A stretch of DNA of 64,000 nt from Yersinia intermedia (GTDB lineage: Bacteria > Pseudomonadota > Gammaproteobacteria > Enterobacterales > Enterobacteriaceae): positions 2,666,001 through 2,730,000 of the forward strand of contig NZ_LR134116.1 in assembly GCF_900635455.1 (NCBI RefSeq), written 5' to 3'. The first letter of the stretch is position 1, and each line of letters opens with the position of its first letter. The translations under genes and the position numbers were made by a program. This document shows, in pieces, positions 1 through 9,553 of the stretch. The notes beneath the pieces are model-generated. The model saw only the letters and a list, made by a program, of their open reading frames with translations. It did not search any database and was not told the origin of the DNA.

Positions 1-794
1 CGCCCCACACAGGTTTCTGAACAAACGGTCGGTTCACCAGACTCAATGCGCGGATAGCAGAAAATGCACTTCTCTGACTTGCCGCTTTTCCAGTTAAAAT
101 AGATTTTTTTATACGGACAACCGGTCAGACACATACGCCAGCCGCGGCATTTATCCTGATCAATCAGCACAATACCGTCTTCAGCGCGTTTATAAATTGC
201 CCCACTAGGGCAAGTTGCGACACAGGCGGGGTTAAGGCAGTGTTCACATAAACGTGGCAAATACATCATGAAGGTATGTTCAAATTGCCCATACATCTCT
301 TTCTGAATATGGGCGAAGTTCTGGTCTTTGGAACGTTTAGAGAATTCTCCGCCCAGGATCTCTTCCCAGTTAGGACCATTCTCGATTTTCTCCATTCGTT
401 GACCCGTAATCAGCGAACGCGGGCGAGCTACTGGCTGATGTTTCCCAGCTGGTGCGTTGTGCAAGTGCTGGTAATCAAAATCGAAAGGCTCGTAATAATC
501 ATCTAATGCTGGCACATCAGGGTTAGCAAATATCTTGGCGAGGACACCGACTCGGCTCCCCATGCGCGGGGTCAGTTTGCCATTAATCTTGCGGATCCAG
601 CCTCCCTTCCATTTATCCTGATTCTCCCAATCGTGCGGATAACCCAGTCCCGGTTTGCTTTCAACGTTGTTAAACCAGGCATATTCCATACCTTCACGGC
701 TGGTCCAAACATTTTTGCAGGTTACTGAACAGGTATGACAGCCAATGCATTTGTCCAGATTCAGAACCATGCCGACTTGTGAACGGATTTTCAT
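1..794 (-). CDS. narH: Nitrate reductase A beta subunit NarH, 3' part outside window
   Basis: Iron-sulphur electron-transfer subunit of membrane-bound nitrate reductase A. It carries electrons from NarI haem b to the NarG active site on the cytoplasmic face. About the first 264 residues are visible (the family is about 510). They hold the ferredoxin-like cysteine clusters: CIGCHTCSVTC near residue 16, then CEHCLNPACVATC, CRGWRMCLTGC and CIFC further on. The start ATG overlaps the narG stop (ATGA), which indicates translational coupling. The reading frame is open to the window edge. narJ and narI would be expected beyond coordinate 1 but cannot be seen. Identification is very secure from motif layout and linkage. 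Confidence 0.97.
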   Translation of the reverse strand, partial: MKIRSQVGMVLNLDKCIGCHTCSVTCKNVWTSREGMEYAWFNNVESKPGLGYPHDWENQDKWKGGWIRKINGKLTPRMGSRVGVLAKIFANPDVPALDDYYEPFDFDYQHLHNAPAGKHQPVARPRSLITGQRMEKIENGPNWEEILGGEFSKRSKDQNFAHIQKEMYGQFEHTFMMYLPRLCEHCLNPACVATCPSGAIYKRAEDGIVLIDQDKCRGWRMCLTGCPYKKIYFNWKSGKSEKCIFCYPRIESGEPTVCSETCVG

Positions 795-3700
795 AGTTTG
801 CCCCCGGTTTTGCTCTCGTTCTGCTGTTCGTCATCCAGCCAATCAATCTTATTCATCTTGCGCACCACCACGAATTCATCGCGATTGGACCCTACCGTGC
901 CGTAGTAGTTAAAGCCGTAGGCTAATTGCGCATATCCACCAATCATATGGGTTGGTTTCGGACTGATACGGGTGACTGAGTTATGAATACCACCACGTTG
1001 GCCGGTAATTTCAGAACCGGGGATATTAATAATGCGCTCCTGCGCGTGGTACATCATGGTCATGCCTGACGGAATTCGCTGACTGACGACGGCACGAGCA
1101 GTTAATGCGCCATTGCTGTTAAACGCCTCAATCCAGTCGTTATCTTCTATCAGTAGATCTTTGGCATCATCTTCACTCAGCCAAACGATAGGGCCACCTC
1201 TCGACAATGTCAGCATCAACAGGTTGTCACTGTACGTTGAGTGAATGCCCCACTTCTGATGTGGTGTCAGGAAATTAAGTGCTTTCTCTGGGTTACCGTT
1301 CGGCTTCTTATTAAGCAAAGGCTGAGCCGCACGGGTATCTATTGGCGGGCGATAGCACAGCAAACTCTCACCAAAAGCACGCATCCATTCATGATCCTGA
1401 TAAAGTTGTTGCCGGCCTGAAAGGGTGCGCCACGGGATCAACTCATGAACGTTGGTGTAACATGCATTATAGGAAACATGCTCATCTTCCAAACCGGACC
1501 AGGTTGGGCTGGAAATGATTTTGCGCGGTTGCGCCTGAATATCGCGAAAACGAATCTTTTCATCTTCTTTATTCAGCGCTAAGTGGGCATGTTGGCGACC
1601 GGTAAGTTGTTCCAAAGCCTGCCAGGCTTTTACCGCCACCTGGCCGTTGGTTTCAGGGGCCAAGGATAAAATCACCTCTGCGGCATCAATAGCAGTATCA
1701 ATTCTTGGTCGTCCGGCGGCAGGGCCGTCAGGCTGGGTATGGTTAAGTTTTTTGAGGAAATCAATTTCAGTCTGAGTATTCCAGTTAATCCCTTTGCCGC
1801 CATTACCTAATTTATCCAATAGAGGACCCAAGGCAGTAAAGCGAGCATAGGTTGCTGGATAATCGCGTTCGACCACCAAAATGTGCGGCGCGGTTTGGCC
1901 CGGTATCAGCTCACATTCACCTTTTTTCCAGTCCTTCACACCATATGGCTGTGCCAGTTCGGCTGGCGAATCGTGCTGGATGGGTAAGGTCACCACATCA
2001 GTTTCCTGACCTAAATGGCCGATGCAAACGCGAGAGAAGGTTTCGGCAATACCTTTGTAGATATCCCAGTCACTTTTAGACTCCCAGGCGGGGTCTACCG
2101 CCGCAGACAACGGGTGAATAAACGGATGCATATCCGAAGTATTCATGTCGTCTTTTTCGTACCAGGTTGCGGTGGGTAAAATGATGTCTGAATAGAGACA
2201 CGTACTGGACATGCGGAAATCCAATGTCACAACTAAATCCAGTTTGCCTTCCCCCCCCTGATCCTGCCATTCAACCTCTTCCGGCATCACCCCACCTTGC
2301 TGGCCCAGATCTTTACCCTGAATACCATTTTCCGTACCCAACAAATACTTGAGCATATATTCATGCCCTTTGCCGGAGGAACCCAGTAGGTTGGAACGCC
2401 AGACAAACAAGTTTCGTGGGAAGTTTTGTGGATCATCAGGCTGTTCGGCGGCAAATCTCAGTGACCCATTTTTAAGGCTATCGACGGTATATTCCACCGG
2501 TGTTTGACCGGCTTGTTGGGCGCTGGCGGCAAGGGTTAATGGATTGCAATTCAGTTGCGGGGCCGAAGGCAACCACCCCATACGTTCGGCGCGCACATTA
2601 AGGTCAATCAGACTTGGGCTAAAGCGCGAACTGTCGGCCAACGGAGAGAGTAATTGGGTGGTACTGACGGTCTCATAACGCCACTGACTGGAATGATTAT
2701 AGAAAAATGACGTACTGTTCATATGGCGCGGTGGGCGCTGCCAATCGAGGCCAAATGCCAAAGGTAACCAGCCGGTTTGTGGTCGCAGTTTTTCCTGTCC
2801 CACATAGTGCGCCCAACCGCCACCACTTTGCCCGACACAGCCGCAGAAAATCAGCATATTAATCAGTGCACGGTAGGTCATATCCATGTGATACCAGTGA
2901 TTAATACCGGCCCCGACGATAATCATCGAACGGCCATGGGTCTTCTCTGCATTATCCGCAAATTCACGCGCAATACGGATAATATCCTGACGTGCAACGC
3001 CAGTAATTTTTTCAGCCCAGGCAGGGGTATAAGCTTTTATATCGTCATAACTACTGGCGCAGTTGTCATCAGCCAAACCACGATCCAGGCCATAGTTTGC
3101 CATCATCAGGTCATAAACACTGGTCACCAGTGCTTCACTGCCATCGGCTAATTGCAACCGTTTTACCGGCAACTTGTGTTGCAGTACTTCCTCAAGTGCA
3201 ACACTTTGAAAATTCTCACTGATTTCGCCACCAAAGTAGGGAAATCCAACGTTAACAATAGCATCATGTTGACCCAATAAACTGAGTTGCAATGAGACTT
3301 CCTGCTGCGTTTTGCCATCGCGCTGCTCAAGATTCCATTTGCCCTTCTCACCCCAGCGATAACCGATAGATCCTTGCGGCGCGACTAACTGCCCGCTGTT
3401 GCCGTCAATGGCAATGGTTTTCCATTCTGGGTTATTCCCCTCTCCCAGATTATCCACCAGATCGGCGGCGCGCAGTAAGCGCCCGGCGGCATAATCGCCG
3501 CTATGACGAGGCTCAAGTAATACCAACATCGGCATGTCAGTGTACTGACGCATGTATTCAACAAAGTAGCTGCTTTGTCGTTGTAGATGGAATTCATTGA
3601 GGATCACATGCCCCATTGCCATAGCCATGGCACTGTCTGTTCCTTGTTTCGGATTCAGCCATTGATCACACAATTTAGCGACTTCCGCATAATCCGGCGT

Positions 3701-4543
3701 CACTGCTACAGTTTTGGTCCCTTTGTAACGGACTTCGGTAAAGAAGTGGGCGTCGGGTGTACGGGTCTGCGGAACATTTGACCCCCAGGCAATAATGTAG
3801 GATGAGTTGTACCAGTCAGCGGATTCTGGCACGTCAGTTTGCTCACCCCAGGTCATCGGTGATGCCGGAGGCAAATCACAATACCAGTCATAAAAACTGA
3901 GGCAAACACCGCCGATCAGCGAGAGATAGCGCGCACCCGCCGCGTAGGAAACCATCGACATTGCCGGAATAGGTGAAAAACCGATAATCCGATCTGGCCC
4001 ATACTGTTTGGCGGTATAGACGTTAGCGGCGGCAATCAGTTCATTCACTTCCTGCCAGTTCGAACGGACAAAACCTCCCCGACCGCGGGCTTGCTTGTAA
4101 TCCTTTGATTGTACGCTGTCACCAACAATTGAAGCCCATGCATCCACCGGATCACTGTGCAGCACTTTGGCGGCACGCCACAATTGCAACAGATTCTTAC
4201 GCATCATCGGGTACTTCAGCCGATTAGCACTGTACAAATACCAAGAGTAACTGGCTCCTCGTGGGCAACCACGGGGTTCATGATTAGGTAAATCCGGGCG
4301 GGTACGCGGGTAGTCAGTTTGCTGGGTTTCCCAAGTGACCAAACCATTTTTGACATAAATCTTCCAGCTACATGAACCGGTACAATTCACACCATGAGTT
4401 GAACGTACCACTTTGTCATGCTGCCAGCGGCTACGATAGCCATCTTCCCAATCACGATTGGTGTCCAGTGTCTGGCCATGGCCTTGTGCAAAAGGCTCAG
4501 CAAGTTGTTTAAAATAACGAAATCGGTCAAGAAATTTGCTCAT
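791..4543 (-). CDS. narG: Nitrate reductase A alpha subunit NarG
   Basis: Catalytic subunit of respiratory nitrate reductase; it reduces nitrate to nitrite at a molybdenum bis-MGD centre. The protein is 1250 residues, close to the usual 1247. The N-terminal cluster motif H-x3-C-x3-C (THGVNCTGSC) is at about residues 49-58, with the fourth cysteine in RGCPRG about 35 residues on. The molybdenum-ligand region reads LSFYDWYCDLPP near residue 218. It lies in the order narK, narG, narH on the minus strand, with 94 bp after narK and a 4-bp overlap with narH. A run of eight G (C at 2251-2258 on the plus strand) lies in the coding sequence; the frame is intact. The start ATG has an AGGAG ribosome site inside a small palindrome (GGAGATCTCC). 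Confidence 0.98.
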   Translation of the reverse strand: MSKFLDRFRYFKQLAEPFAQGHGQTLDTNRDWEDGYRSRWQHDKVVRSTHGVNCTGSCSWKIYVKNGLVTWETQQTDYPRTRPDLPNHEPRGCPRGASYSWYLYSANRLKYPMMRKNLLQLWRAAKVLHSDPVDAWASIVGDSVQSKDYKQARGRGGFVRSNWQEVNELIAAANVYTAKQYGPDRIIGFSPIPAMSMVSYAAGARYLSLIGGVCLSFYDWYCDLPPASPMTWGEQTDVPESADWYNSSYIIAWGSNVPQTRTPDAHFFTEVRYKGTKTVAVTPDYAEVAKLCDQWLNPKQGTDSAMAMAMGHVILNEFHLQRQSSYFVEYMRQYTDMPMLVLLEPRHSGDYAAGRLLRAADLVDNLGEGNNPEWKTIAIDGNSGQLVAPQGSIGYRWGEKGKWNLEQRDGKTQQEVSLQLSLLGQHDAIVNVGFPYFGGEISENFQSVALEEVLQHKLPVKRLQLADGSEALVTSVYDLMMANYGLDRGLADDNCASSYDDIKAYTPAWAEKITGVARQDIIRIAREFADNAEKTHGRSMIIVGAGINHWYHMDMTYRALINMLIFCGCVGQSGGGWAHYVGQEKLRPQTGWLPLAFGLDWQRPPRHMNSTSFFYNHSSQWRYETVSTTQLLSPLADSSRFSPSLIDLNVRAERMGWLPSAPQLNCNPLTLAASAQQAGQTPVEYTVDSLKNGSLRFAAEQPDDPQNFPRNLFVWRSNLLGSSGKGHEYMLKYLLGTENGIQGKDLGQQGGVMPEEVEWQDQGGEGKLDLVVTLDFRMSSTCLYSDIILPTATWYEKDDMNTSDMHPFIHPLSAAVDPAWESKSDWDIYKGIAETFSRVCIGHLGQETDVVTLPIQHDSPAELAQPYGVKDWKKGECELIPGQTAPHILVVERDYPATYARFTALGPLLDKLGNGGKGINWNTQTEIDFLKKLNHTQPDGPAAGRPRIDTAIDAAEVILSLAPETNGQVAVKAWQALEQLTGRQHAHLALNKEDEKIRFRDIQAQPRKIISSPTWSGLEDEHVSYNACYTNVHELIPWRTLSGRQQLYQDHEWMRAFGESLLCYRPPIDTRAAQPLLNKKPNGNPEKALNFLTPHQKWGIHSTYSDNLLMLTLSRGGPIVWLSEDDAKDLLIEDNDWIEAFNSNGALTARAVVSQRIPSGMTMMYHAQERIINIPGSEITGQRGGIHNSVTRISPKPTHMIGGYAQLAYGFNYYGTVGSNRDEFVVVRKMNKIDWLDDEQQNESKTGGKL

Positions 4544-4587
4544 CGGGAGATCTCCTGATTGGGGACATAACAGCCCTGTTTATTTTT

Positions 4588-4620
4588 ATAAGTGGATTAA
4601 CATTGCTCAATGTTGCTTAT
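4588..4620 (-). other. Intercistronic hairpin between narK and narG
   Basis: An inverted repeat with outer arms ATAAG/CTTAT and inner arms AACATT/AATGTT sits in the 94-bp narK-narG gap. In the minus-strand transcript it is followed by an A-rich stretch, not a U tract, so it does not look like a terminator. An RNA-processing or partial attenuation role is possible but is inference. Confidence 0.35.
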
Positions 4621-4637
4621 TTATCGGACCGTACCGG

Positions 4638-6086
4638 TCAACGTGGTTTTTTGGTCGCCATACCCGCGTTGAGCTTGCGCCCGTAGACAAACCAGGTGAT
4701 CAATACGCAAACCACATAAAAAACCACGAATAGCTTCATCGCGCCGGCCGGTGAACCGGTCAGGGCCAGCGACGTACCAAAAGATTTAGGAATAAAGAAA
4801 CCGCCGATAGCGCCAATGGCTGAGATGAAACCCAGTGCCGCCGCTGACTCTCTAACGGCATCGTGCTGCGCTTGTTCATCACTCCCCCCCGCGAGGGTCA
4901 CCCGATCGACAGTTAGCTTGCGAAAGATCACCGCAATCATCTGAAACGTTGATCCGCTGCCCAGTCCCGCCGTCAGAAACAGCAGCATGAATACGCCAAA
5001 AAAGGCAAAGAAGGAGCCGTTAACATTGGCACCCGGTAAGGTGAGGAAGAGTAATGCCGCAAATATTGCCATCAGGATAAAATTGACTAAGGTGACGCGA
5101 ATGCCGCCAAAGCGATCAGAAAGCGCACCGCCCATCGGGCGAGCCAGTGCACCCAATAGCGGGCCGAAGAAGGCGTAATGCAGGATAACGACATCAGGGA
5201 ATTGTGTTTTTGCCAACATAGCAAATCCAGCTGAGAAACCAATGAATGAGCCAAAAGTTGCCAGGTATAACACGGCCAAAATCCACAAATGCCCACGTTT
5301 TAGGACCGGTAATTGCTGGATGATCGAAGCTTTGGCAGCAGACAAATCATTCATCCCAAACCAGGCCGCCACACTGAATATCAGCAAAAATGGGATCCAG
5401 ATATAGGCGGCATTTTGCAACCAGAGCTGGCTACCATCCGCTTGCGGATAGCCACTCCCCATAAAGGCACTGAACACCCCAACTGAAATAGCCATAGGGG
5501 CGATAAGCTGCATCACACTAACGCCAAGATTCCCCAATCCCCCGTTGAGGCCCAACGCTCCCCCCTGTTTTGCTTTCGGGAAGAAGAAACTGATATTAGC
5601 CATGCTGGAGGCAAAATTCGCACCAGCAAAACCACACAACAATGAAATCAATACAAATGTTCCATACTGGGTATCGCTGTCTTGTACCGCGATACCTAAC
5701 CAAAGGCAGGGAATAACCAGAAACAGTGTGCTAATAGCCGTCCAGCGACGGCCACCAAAGACCGGTATAACAAACGAGTATGGAACACGTAACAGCGCCC
5801 CCGATACCGAGGGTAATGCTGTCAGCATGAACAGTTGATCGGTGGTGAAGTTAAAGCCCACTTTATTCAGATTTACTGCAACCGCACTAAACAGCATCCA
5901 GACACAGAAACTCAGTAACAATGCCGGTACTGAAATCCACAAATTTCGCCGGGCGACACGATGCCCTACCTGTTGCCAGAACTGTGGATCTTCCGGGTAC
6001 CACTGCTGTATTGATTGGCCACCGGCCAATTTTGTCGGGGTAGCTGAAGGTGATGAGTTAGTTAATGGCGTCGGAGAGTGCGACAT
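4638..6086 (-). CDS. narK: Nitrate/nitrite antiporter NarK
   Basis: Major-facilitator nitrate/nitrite transporter of the inner membrane; it brings nitrate to NarGHI and exports nitrite. 482 residues from the chosen ATG, with about 12 hydrophobic segments. It has the NarK signature glycine/asparagine-rich stretches (GGALGLNGGLGNLGV near residue 190; GSGSTFQMI near 380) and an arginine in each half that fits substrate binding (LLRVPYSF; LARPMGG). The frame is open 18 codons further upstream, but MSHSPTP fits the family start. It is first in the narKGH order and divergent from narL, with an FNR site upstream. A G7 run occurs at 4884-4890 (C on the plus strand). Confidence 0.96.
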   Translation of the reverse strand: MSHSPTPLTNSSPSATPTKLAGGQSIQQWYPEDPQFWQQVGHRVARRNLWISVPALLLSFCVWMLFSAVAVNLNKVGFNFTTDQLFMLTALPSVSGALLRVPYSFVIPVFGGRRWTAISTLFLVIPCLWLGIAVQDSDTQYGTFVLISLLCGFAGANFASSMANISFFFPKAKQGGALGLNGGLGNLGVSVMQLIAPMAISVGVFSAFMGSGYPQADGSQLWLQNAAYIWIPFLLIFSVAAWFGMNDLSAAKASIIQQLPVLKRGHLWILAVLYLATFGSFIGFSAGFAMLAKTQFPDVVILHYAFFGPLLGALARPMGGALSDRFGGIRVTLVNFILMAIFAALLFLTLPGANVNGSFFAFFGVFMLLFLTAGLGSGSTFQMIAVIFRKLTVDRVTLAGGSDEQAQHDAVRESAAALGFISAIGAIGGFFIPKSFGTSLALTGSPAGAMKLFVVFYVVCVLITWFVYGRKLNAGMATKKPR

Positions 6087-6157
6087 AAAAACCTCAGTCA
6101 GGGTGACCACAAACGGGAAGTAATGCGTCACCCTAGGCACCAGAGGCTATTTCAAAG

Positions 6158-6171
6158 TTGATTTACATCAA
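6158..6171 (-). promoter_or_regulatory. FNR-binding site upstream of narK
   Basis: The sequence TTGATTTACATCAA is a perfect match to the FNR consensus TTGAT-N4-ATCAA. It lies about 72 bp upstream of the narK start, where anaerobic activation would be expected. It could also influence the divergent narL promoter. Confidence 0.88.
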
Positions 6172-6312
6172 GAGGATGTGAAGTTAACTTTCAGCTAACA
6201 ATAACCATACATCATTTGTGGGTAGTGGCTTTTTTGGCAAAAAACAGCCTATTTTCATTTGGTTGCCGATGCGAATATTTTCTTGAAACTGAGTAATACA
6301 CCTGCTGGCTAT

Positions 6313-6328
6313 TAGGGAGTACTCCCTA
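6313..6328. promoter_or_regulatory. Perfect palindrome in the narK-narL divergent region
   Basis: TAGGGAGTACTCCCTA is a perfect 16-bp palindrome about 90 bp upstream of the narL start. Each half holds TACTCCC, which matches the NarL heptamer TACYYMT at six of seven positions, but the halves overlap instead of forming the classical 7-2-7 arrangement. NarL autoregulation or another dimeric regulator is possible. Confidence 0.4.
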
Positions 6329-6418
6329 TTGGTTATGGGGTAATAGTCAAGTATGAGGAAGAATATCGATAAGTCATTCCGTTCGAGGTATTTACCCTCT
6401 CAGCTACAGGAATTATTC

Positions 6419-7069
6419 ATGAGTGAACAAGACGCCGCGACCATTCTGTTGATTGACGACCATCCGATGCTAAGGCACGGTATTAAGCAATTAATCAGCA
6501 TGGCACCTGGATTATCCATCGCAGGTGAGGCCAGTAACGGTGCTCAGGGCATTATTCTCGCCACCAATCTTGATCCTGATTTGATCATGCTGGATTTAAA
6601 CATGCCAGGCATGAATGGATTGGAAACACTGGATAGATTGCGTCAGCAGCCACTATCCGGGCGAATCGTTGTGTTTACCGTTTCTGACCATCAAGATGAT
6701 GTCATCAGTGCCTTAAAACGCGGGGCCGATGGTTATCTGCTAAAAGATATGGATCCTGAAGATTTGTTGGTCTCATTGTATAATGCGGCAGCAGGGCAAA
6801 TGGTTCTTAGCGACGCATTGATGTCGATACTGGCGATCAACCTACGCGAGAATCGGTCTGATAATGAGCGCGATATTAACACCCTCACCCCACGCGAACG
6901 TGACATCCTGAAGCTCATTGCCAAAGGATTACCGAATAAAACCATTGCCCGGAAACTACTGATTGCAGAGAGCACCGTTAAAGTTCATGTCAAACATCTG
7001 TTGAAAAAAATGAAGCTGAAATCACGGGTTGAAGCCGCAGTATGGGTATTACAAGAGAAAATACTATAG
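6419..7069 (+). CDS. narL: Nitrate/nitrite response regulator NarL
   Basis: Two-component response regulator of nitrate respiration. 216 residues from [14 protein letters not shown], matching the NarL start; an upstream ATG at 6353 adds 22 residues unlike the family. The receiver domain (about 8-125) has the acidic pair in LLIDDHP, the phospho-acceptor Asp in [10 protein letters not shown], and the conserved Lys in YLLKDM. A linker leads to a LuxR/FixJ-type HTH (about 150-210, [15 protein letters not shown]). No narX sensor gene lies between narK and narL or after narL, unlike E. coli narXL. The 3' end overlaps the convergent yeaO-like gene by 6 bp. NarQ or a distant NarX would have to phosphorylate it (inference). 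Confidence 0.95.
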   Translation: MSEQDAATILLIDDHPMLRHGIKQLISMAPGLSIAGEASNGAQGIILATNLDPDLIMLDLNMPGMNGLETLDRLRQQPLSGRIVVFTVSDHQDDVISALKRGADGYLLKDMDPEDLLVSLYNAAAGQMVLSDALMSILAINLRENRSDNERDINTLTPRERDILKLIAKGLPNKTIARKLLIAESTVKVHVKHLLKKMKLKSRVEAAVWVLQEKIL

Positions 7070-7414
7070 CTTGCTAAGCAGAAAATCACGCAACACCACC
7101 GCCTGATTCTGTTGCGCATCACGACTGCCATACAGTAACGTAATTGGCTGCTGTTTCAGTACGTCCAGTAAAGGTTGCCAGGCCGTTGAGCTATCAAGCT
7201 GGGCCTGATAACGCACCACAAACTCTGGCCAATCTAAACATTGATGAAACCATTTTCGTAATGCATTTTCTGGTGCGACTTCTTTTAACCATACCACCCC
7301 TAGCAGGCGGGTTTTGCTAATGCCTCGCGGCCACAGCCGATCAGTCAGAAAAGTATTAGCTTGATATGGTGGCTGAACATCGTAAACTCGCGCTAAAGTG
7401 ATGCGATTTTCCAT
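7064..7414 (-). CDS. DUF488 family protein, YeaO-like
   Basis: 116-residue cytosolic protein of the DUF488 family, similar in length and motif to E. coli YeaO. The diagnostic motif [11 protein letters not shown] lies near residues 24-34 and LLYGSRD near 95. The biochemical role of the family is not established. It is convergent with narL, and the two stop codons overlap by 6 bp, so the genes probably share termination signals. Start ATG is preceded by AGGAGGAG, a strong ribosome site. Confidence 0.88.
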   Translation of the reverse strand: MENRITLARVYDVQPPYQANTFLTDRLWPRGISKTRLLGVVWLKEVAPENALRKWFHQCLDWPEFVVRYQAQLDSSTAWQPLLDVLKQQPITLLYGSRDAQQNQAVVLRDFLLSKL

Positions 7415-7544
7415 CGTTGTACTCCTCCTTTGTCCGGTATATGCACCATGTTAGCAACCCTATCAACAAGAGTCTGTCGCCCAACCACAGATTTTATTCA
7501 TTCGGTTAGTCTCATTAATAACCTCAAAGCTGGCATGCCACGGT

Positions 7545-8090
7545 TCAGCGCTTATTTCTCAACCACTCTTCGCGACTGATTTCCCATATTTCCGTCTGGA
7601 AATGCCCACTAACGTAGTCTCGCTCCTGCGTTGCAACCAAACGCATACCATTTTTACGTGATATGGCGGCTGACGCCTTATTCGATACGGCCTTTGTCAC
7701 TCGTAAATAAGGCTGGTCCAATTGTGTAAACCAGAAGTGTGTGACGGCATCACTGGCTTCCGTTATTAACCCCTGCCCTTGCCACACAGGGCTTAACCAA
7801 AAGCCACGGTGATCGTCTGTATCACAGGCCAAATTAATAACACCAATCAAGGTCTCTGGTGAAACCTTCGGCCTGATTGACCAGAAAAAACGGCTACCAC
7901 ATTGCATCTTAGGTAATGCAATATCACGGACAAAGGTCAGGGCACCATCGGCCGGGTAAGGCCAAGGTACGGCAGAAGCATCTAAATACTTCACCACTTC
8001 CCATACCGGAAATTTTAGCTGAATCTGGTCAACATCCTGTAGGGTCAAGGGTATTAATAGCAAACGATCCGTGAGTAACGATTCCATCAA
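7545..8090 (-). CDS. GNAT N-acetyltransferase, RimJ/RimL-like
   Basis: 181-residue GNAT-fold acetyltransferase of the RimJ/RimL type (acetyl-CoA dependent, probably acting on an amino group). The N-terminus TDRLLLIPLTLQDV is typical of the subfamily. The acetyl-CoA loop region appears as GFWLSPVWQGQGLITEASDAVTHF around 95-118 and the C-terminal KNGMRLVATQERDYVSGHF around 143-161. The substrate is unknown. It stands alone on the minus strand; its 130-bp 3' gap to the YeaO-like gene shows nothing clear. Confidence 0.85.
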   Translation of the reverse strand: MMESLLTDRLLLIPLTLQDVDQIQLKFPVWEVVKYLDASAVPWPYPADGALTFVRDIALPKMQCGSRFFWSIRPKVSPETLIGVINLACDTDDHRGFWLSPVWQGQGLITEASDAVTHFWFTQLDQPYLRVTKAVSNKASAAISRKNGMRLVATQERDYVSGHFQTEIWEISREEWLRNKR

Positions 8091-8303
8091 ATAGTCCTTT
8101 TACAAGACAGTCTCTGAAGCATCAATGTCGTGAAGTGTGATAGTCACGAAAACAGAAAACACTACTGAATATTATATCTCGACAAATGTACTCATTTATA
8201 GCAAAGTTTAATCGCCACGTCCTACAGGTAAATGCCATGATAATTATTTCTTCATAAAAACGAACATGTTATATTTATTTCAGTTGAATCATTGGTGAAC
8301 AAA

Positions 8304-9323
8304 ATGACCACAATACCGATTAATACCACTCGGCAGATGAAACAAAAAAATATCATGCTAGTTGCGAGCACATTAAAATCGCTGTCATCGGCAACCAAAG
8401 GCGATATATCTGCTCAAACTGGATTAAGTTTGGCTACATGCGGCACCATTTTGAATGAATTATGCTCAAAGGGTGAAATCATTGAAGAATCCATTGATGA
8501 ATCACGTGGTGGTCGGCCAGCAAAGCGTTATATATATAATTCAAATTACTTTAGCATATTAAGCATTTATATTGAAGGGAACGATACCTCCGGCGTTATA
8601 TCGTCATCCCTAAGATCTGCAGATGGTAAAACTATTGTAGAGCACGATAAAATATATACTGATTTAACTGAAGATACGTTACTCGCGAAAATCCAAGAAT
8701 TCGCAGATAAATTCAGTAATATCAAAGCAATAGGCTTAGGTCTGCCCGGAGTTATTGTGGATGGAAAAATACTTACTTGCGATATTACCTGCCTGGAGGG
8801 ATTGGCAATAACTGAATTATTAAGTAACCGATTCGGTGTTTTTGTTCAGGTTGGAAATGACATGAATTATACCGCATTTGGCTTTTATCGTAATCACTGC
8901 CGTAATATAAATGAGCCTATCGCCTATGTTTTTATGCCGCCGAGACATTGTGCCGGTTGTGGCATTGTTATTTCAGGTAAAATGCTGCGTGGTGCAAGCC
9001 AATTTGCAGGTGAAGTGTCGAAACTGCCATTTTATGACAATTTGGGAAGCAAAATAAATTCTCACTATGAACTGGTGCAACAAAGACTTATTTATATTAC
9101 TTCATCGTTGATCGCCATGATTAACCCTGTAACCATAGCTATCTCGGGGGAGCATATCAGTCAGAATTGTATTGCAGAATTATCGGCTCAATTACTCAAA
9201 AAATTTGATTGCAAACACATACCCCGTTTTGTCTATCGCGACGACATTAAATACGATTATCACAATGGAATATCAGAATACACTCTTGATGCCTATAATA
9301 ATTTTCGGGTATTTGAGATCTAG
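8304..9323 (+). CDS. ROK-family transcriptional regulator
   Basis: 339 residues from the ATG at 8304 (an in-frame TTG lies at 8292). The N-terminal winged helix-turn-helix (about 15-75: ATKGDISAQTGLSLATCGTILNEL) is followed by a ROK sugar-binding fold (AIGLGLPGVIVDGK near 148; the asparagine-aspartate pair QVGNDMNYTA near 192). The usual zinc motif of NagC/Mlc is reduced to CAGCG. Such proteins repress sugar-uptake genes until a sugar or sugar phosphate binds. The next genes encode an MFS carrier and a HAD sugar-phosphatase-like enzyme on the same strand, so it probably controls them. The ligand is unknown. Low G+C compared with neighbours. Confidence 0.88.
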   Translation: MTTIPINTTRQMKQKNIMLVASTLKSLSSATKGDISAQTGLSLATCGTILNELCSKGEIIEESIDESRGGRPAKRYIYNSNYFSILSIYIEGNDTSGVISSSLRSADGKTIVEHDKIYTDLTEDTLLAKIQEFADKFSNIKAIGLGLPGVIVDGKILTCDITCLEGLAITELLSNRFGVFVQVGNDMNYTAFGFYRNHCRNINEPIAYVFMPPRHCAGCGIVISGKMLRGASQFAGEVSKLPFYDNLGSKINSHYELVQQRLIYITSSLIAMINPVTIAISGEHISQNCIAELSAQLLKKFDCKHIPRFVYRDDIKYDYHNGISEYTLDAYNNFRVFEI

Positions 9324-9553
9324 TGCCCACCGGTATCTATGATGAGAAAATTTTCTAGAACCCCCTTTCGCGCCTTCAGGCTATCCTAACCGCCGTATCC
9401 CCTGCTCTCTAGTCTGTAAACCACCTTGATAGGCAAAAATGTTCTTGACAGGCCATGTGTCCACTGTATATTCCATAACTTAATATAAGTCTTTTATTAA
9501 GTGGTTTGTACTCATTAATTGCATGCTGCCACTGACCAGAAAAAGGTGCTTAA

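Noticed and set aside
4548-4557. GGAGATCTCC palindrome over the narG ribosome site as a regulatory RNA switch
   Set aside because: A 10-bp perfect palindrome without loop cannot fold as a hairpin with useful stability; likely coincidence.
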